This document shows, one piece after another, positions 59,291 to 64,000 of a DNA stretch of 64,000 nucleotides. The position numbers and the translations under genes are program-made. How positions within the stretch are numbered: position 1 is the first letter of the stretch; every line of letters starts with the position of its first letter. The notes under the pieces were generated by a model that saw nothing but the letters and a program-made list of their open reading frames with translations, had not been told where the DNA came from and did not search any database. Location of the stretch: positions 662,501-726,500 of the forward strand of contig JAPTOF010000003.1 in assembly GCA_028554755.1 (NCBI GenBank), written 5' to 3'. The stretch comes from Cordia subcordata. Taxonomy: Eukaryota; Streptophyta; Magnoliopsida; Boraginales; Cordiaceae.

Positions 59291-60352
59291 TCCTTTTTTA
59301 AGTCAAAATATTGGACGGTTTTAGTTGAAAGAAAACAAAGTGAAACAAGAAGAAATATATAAAAGAGCATAGGAGAAAGATTAGAACTTTGAGTATAAGG
59401 TTAAAATGTATTTATCTATGAGTTGAATTGTTCAAAATTTATTTATTTTTTAATCACTTGGAGATTAGAATACTAACAGAATGAGATTTAACGTCCAAAT
59501 AACAGAACTTGAGCTGATGCAAAAAAAATGGGCAACAAGGAAACCCCCCAAAACAACTCACGAAAACATCTAAAAACCAAAAAAGATTTCAATATTGGGG
59601 CTTGGATAAAAATGAAAAGGAGAGTAAGGAAGGACATTTCTTTATTGAGAGAACTCCAAGTAGTACTATGAGCCAACTTGGATTGATTTTTTATGAAAAA
59701 ATTTTGAAAAGAATATAATTTTTATAATAAAATTTTAGATTGAATTTTATAAAAAGAAAATTAAAACTCAAGGCAAAAACTCAATTTTTATCCGCCTCAA
59801 AAGTTAAAAATTTTGACTTCTCAAATAAACACTTTTTTAAAATAATTAAAAAAATACTTTAAAATAAATAAATAAAACCAGACAGGCCTAAAGAAATAAT
59901 TGACTTGTATCTTACCTTTTAAACGAAGTAGAATAGAATGTCAACTCTATAAATTATAAACCATTTTTTGTATTTGAATTTTTAAAACAAAAATAGTCTT
60001 GAATCTATAACTGATGAGAAATTCTTATCCTCTAATATAGACCATAAAAAAGGCATCACAGATGAAGAAATAACCATCACCCCACTTAGTCATGCTTCAA
60101 AGTTAGCTTGCATAAATTGAAATTGTCTGTTAAATTAAAGTAAATTTCACTGGTCTCATGAACAAAATTTTCAGTTCAACAAGGAGGAAAATGTCTTGCT
60201 TGGTCCATTATCCCTCTCGCTGGCACAGAATAACTCCTTAACTCTAAAAGAAGTTCAATCAAGACAATGTAATGTAGGAGTGTCCTCATTGCACCAACAG
60301 ATAACTCCGAAGAAAATATAAAGACGTCTCATCTCCGCTGATAATCTGCTTA
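59291..60352. other. Intergenic between the ACS12-like gene and RAR1
   Basis: No gene is seen. A degenerate Tourist-like segment may lie at about 59670-59892, with a left end near AGCCAACTTGGATTG and, as reverse complement of the right end, TAGGCCTGTCTGGTTTT. Its borders and target duplication are not secure. The part next to 60353 is the likely 3' untranslated region of RAR1. Confidence 0.45.
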
Positions 60353-63300
60353 TTATGAGACCGGATCAGCATCGTGCCATCCCTTGGTGCAAGGCGGTAT
60401 GCTCATGAACTCATCGAATTCCTTTACATGAATGTCACAGCACTTCCACTGTGAAATGGAGCAAAGATGAGGTGAGTTTTTGCAGTGTTCAGAGAGCAAA
60501 TAAATGAGTATATAAACTGAAAATAGTGGAAGGAGTTAGCATAGTTAAGTATCTAAAGCTCACCCCTCTCATTCGATCATGGAAAATAGCAGGACCAGGG
60601 TGGTAACTGCATGCCGAGTCATGATTATCCTTCTCTTTAAAAGTTTTACCACAGCCCTTGTTTTTACAAATTTGAGGCTGGTTTATATCCACTATCTTCT
60701 TTACTGGAGCTGGACGACTTTCCTGCACACCTGGATTGCTTTCAGAAGCTGCCAATGCTCCTGTACTAGACTGTTTTGCATTTGCTTCTCTGGGCTGTGA
60801 ACCTGAAAGAAACCATGACAAAAATAGGGGTTATATATCATCAATAGCTTATAAGCTCACTATATCATCCTCTTATCTGACCCATCCTCCACAACCCCTA
60901 CATACCAACCCCAGAAAAGGGAAAAAACATAGCAGCAACAACAACAACACAAAAAAAACTAAAAAGAAAAGAGAAGAAGAGGATTACGAGGGGGAGGAAG
61001 AGAAGGGAGTAAACTAAAAGAAATCCTCTCGATGTGAAGGAAAAGCAACGTGGCAGTGAATACATTTATTCTTTATCAATTGTCTAGATCAGGCAACAAT
61101 TAAAGAACTACTGGCTTGCATATGGTATTATAAAGACGTGACAATGGTTTCCGTTCATTTATCAGATAAATATAGCAGGCATATAACGCATAGTTGTTTC
61201 ATATCCTAAAAAACCAAGCAAATAATGAAACAAATACCATGGTCAGAACAAAAGAATCCCTGGCGGCACCTAGAACAGGCTTCTTTTGACGATGTGTTGG
61301 TTCTAGAATTTGGTGCTGGAGCTGGTTTATTTGGACGAGCAGCAGCCTGCACTAGAACAGGTTTTTCTGTTGTGTGTTTTCCTGTCTTACAACTAAACGA
61401 ACAACAACAGTCAACACTAAGTGACAGATGAAAAGACAACTAAAAACATCAGTTCACTAGTGCAGAAAGAAGAGGGCATCTATGAGTACCAACACTGATG
61501 CAGGAAAATATAAATAATTCAGCCAAAACTGACATTAGTAACAACTAATATGCTCTACTCTAGGGTTGTAAACTAGATTATTGGTAGAATAGAAAGAACC
61601 ATGAAGGAAACTAGCCGTTATTACACAGTGAAGACTACATTTGCAGAAATCCCATAAGTGTATGAGCCATAAACATTTATCTAATATTAAACACCCTTAT
61701 TATTTTCCAGGCCAAATGCAATATGGTGAGAACAGCAGAAGCCTATACAGAATACACCCTTTCTTTTTTTGATGAAATTTATGTAATGGTAATCTGACAG
61801 GTACAATCCTATTACAAGTCACTCATCTTCTAAAAAGAATCACATTTGTGTATGTACAGCCTCAGAAGTGGGAAAAGAAAAAGAAGTTGTACAAGTTCTC
61901 GGGCAATAAATGGCAAAATGTTAGGGGTGAGGATAGATATACTTTAAGGGGCAAAAGTTAAAAAACTCAAGTAATGTTATTCAACTTTAAGAAAGAGAGG
62001 GAAAAAAAATACTCAACCAATTGCAAATTGGATATCTCAGATCAGACTTTTTAGGCTCGACTTCTGAAAGCCTAGAAGTGACACAGCAATAAATGAGATG
62101 CTCAGACAATTCCTGACTCAATGTATCCATAGACAGATGACTAGAATAGATGACGATGGTAGCTTAAATAGAGAAACCAGTTTTTTGGGCTAAATATAGA
62201 CATCATAGACAAACCAACTTGCACATTTAGCAATAGTGTCTACAAGAAACTAAAGAACAAGCAAGAAGAAGGCTACATACCCAGGGATTTCTAGAAACAA
62301 GCTAAAATCATGGCTTCTTTTCTTGCAACAACTCCACTCTTTCATTCCATCATGAAATATGGGCTGCAATACAGACAGCATCAGATTGACATCTGCTTAT
62401 GTTACCAAATATATTGTAGAAGTCCACGAGACAACAAGTGGAAGTACTTACACCCTATTAAGATGAATATGTCCAGATGGATACATGGCCACACATGGCG
62501 AAGAACAGAAACTTGGTTAGTAGGCATGAAACAATAATTATTAGTTCTCAATGAGCAAGAGTAAATTTTCGAGCACGCATAGTTCATAAAAGATTTAAGA
62601 TATGAACCTCTTCCAACATAAACTCATGCAAAGAAAGACAAGTGAGAAGAGAATGAAAACAAAGCCAAGCTAAAGCTGCAATCAGCAAGACAGTGAAGCT
62701 ATTCACGAAAGGCCGATAAGAAATTTTCAGTAACAACAAGAAGAATGAGACGGATGAGAGAAATTCAAAAGGAGCATCACTGTTTGACAGGACTGCTCAT
62801 CATTGAATGCACTAAGTCACCTCATCAATCATCGGTACCTCTCATGCTCTATGTTTTATATGCCAAAAAGATTTCATCATTTTCAATAGAATGTCCATAA
62901 TAACTATCTTTTTCAGAATGATATTCACATATATTAATACAAAAACATATAAAATAAAACATGAGTATAATTATAAGACAGATAAACCTGCAACATTCAA
63001 CCATTTATCGACACATTTGCAGGAATTCTTAAACACAGTTTCGTTATAAGTAAATCTGAAGCTAAAGCTAATATTTTTATATTTTGCTTTACTCTTTCGG
63101 ATTTAAAGTCCACCCTAGTTCAAGTGAACAATTACTACAATTTCAACAAGTATGAAAGCATTCAAAATATACGATAGCCTGTTTCACCATCAAAAGTGTA
63201 TGCCCGCGAAGGCATGTGGGTGTATCAAATAATGGCATAATCATCATATAGCATCAGAATGACTTTTACTATGACTATGTCAAAATAAAGTTGAATTGCG

Positions 63301-63825
63301 CTAAAAAAGTTGGAATCTTTAACCCATTTAATACAGTAATTATGCAACGAATTAACAGAGATACAAAAAACAAAGTCATATATAACATATTCTAAAAAAA
63401 AAGCAGTTGAAAAAAATGTCAATTCAATAAATTCTTTTATCTTTAACAATATTCCCCAAAAAGGTTAGAAATTTTAGATTAGCAAACTTAACAGATCACA
63501 AACCCTAAAATATTATCCATAAATAAATCGGGTTAATCGTCACGCAACACCTAAAATAGAGAAATTCAAGTAGAAGACACAAAATACGTGCATTATCACT
63601 GGGTCTAACACCTGTCGATAACCAGAGTTTCGTGCATCGCACCGCATTCTATAGATCGAATAAAAAAGAGGAAAAAAAGAAGGAAATAAAAGAGAAAATT
63701 GAAAAGAAAAAAAAAAAAAAGAAAAAGAAACTAACAGCGTCGTGATAAGCACAGGAACCTTCTGGATTATCATCCTCAGTGAAGGTGGCGTTGCAGCCGA
63801 TCCTCTGGCACCGAAGCTTCTCCAT
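60353..63825 (-). CDS. RAR1: RAR1, two-CHORD immune co-chaperone
   Basis: Five exons, 63825-63736, 62363-62281, 61392-61238, 60802-60564 and 60448-60353, encode 220 residues (226 in Arabidopsis as recalled). CHORD-I spans about residues 6-68 ([33 protein letters not shown]). The plant-specific CCCH motif is at 97-109 ([13 protein letters not shown]). CHORD-II spans about 155-214 ([33 protein letters not shown]). All Cys/His zinc ligands that could be checked are present. RAR1 works with SGT1 and HSP90 to stabilise NLR immune receptors. The gene is single and intact. Its 5' leader carries a CT microsatellite immediately before the start codon. Confidence 0.96.
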
Positions 63826-63856
<31 letters not shown>

Positions 63857-63862
63857 GTCTCT
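63826..63862. repeat. (CT)n microsatellite in the RAR1 leader
   Basis: A run of CT with two GTCT interruptions begins directly upstream of the RAR1 start codon (minus strand, so GA-rich in the leader). GA/CT tracts are common in plant 5' leaders. Any length effect on RAR1 translation or transcription is conjecture. Confidence 0.85.
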
Positions 63863-64000
63863 ACGATCTCTATAATAATAGTTGATATGGCGATGAGGAA
63901 TCTCGTATTATACAGCAGGGAACAGCAATAAGGACTTTTGTCCCCCGCCTTGTTGTTTCTGGGTTGACCATGCGGGTCCTCAGGGTCGCCCCTCCAACGA

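Overview
This is a nuclear segment of a flowering plant, most likely a eudicot. The genes have many short exons with canonical GT/AG borders, noncoding DNA is strongly A/T rich, plastid and RAR1-type plant genes are present, and transposable elements of nearly every plant class lie between and inside the genes. I cannot fix the species from sequence alone.

Backbone genes, left to right: an AT-hook nuclear-localised protein (AHL, minus, 1023-5379); a MAP65-3/PLEIADE-like microtubule bundler (minus, 7750-11593); a plastid ClpT accessory subunit (plus, 20162-24470); a DUF3475/DUF668 protein of the PSI type (plus, 34838-36406); an ACS10/12-like aminotransferase (minus, 54676-58435); and RAR1, a two-CHORD immune co-chaperone (minus, 60353-63825). 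From memory, five of these six match, in the same order, Arabidopsis AT5G51590 (AHL4), AT5G51600 (MAP65-3), AT5G51670 (DUF668), AT5G51690 (ACS12) and AT5G51700 (RAR1). This looks like an ancestral block expanded by insertions.

Between the DUF668 and ACS12-like genes lies a non-syntenic cluster at about 40.8-52.7 kb. It holds an intact A20/AN1 stress-associated protein (SAP) gene, a chimeric F-box/SAP pseudogene, an intact F-box/LRR/FBD gene and a second SAP gene that has lost its A20 finger. They are separated by repeated spacers and SAP-like 3' tails, so the cluster grew by segmental duplication with deletions and fusions.

Mobile DNA is abundant. There is a decayed 5-kb PIF/Harbinger element with both of its genes (12.7-17.7 kb). 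Elements with readable target-site duplications are a hAT MITE in an AHL intron (8 bp), a CACTA MITE at 31.5 kb (TTG), a Tourist-like MITE at 41.5 kb (TAA), a tRNA-derived SINE at 34.4 kb (15 bp) and a 1.3-kb solo LTR in an ACS12-like intron (CAATT). Copia LTR/primer-binding-site remnants, a LINE carcass and a possible organellar insertion are also present.

The most interesting single observation is the only intron of the DUF668 gene. It looks like a short retroposon with an oligo-A tail on the minus strand. The flanking duplicated target contains AG|GT at both edges, so splicing restores the uninterrupted reading frame. This would be an intron made by a transposable element.
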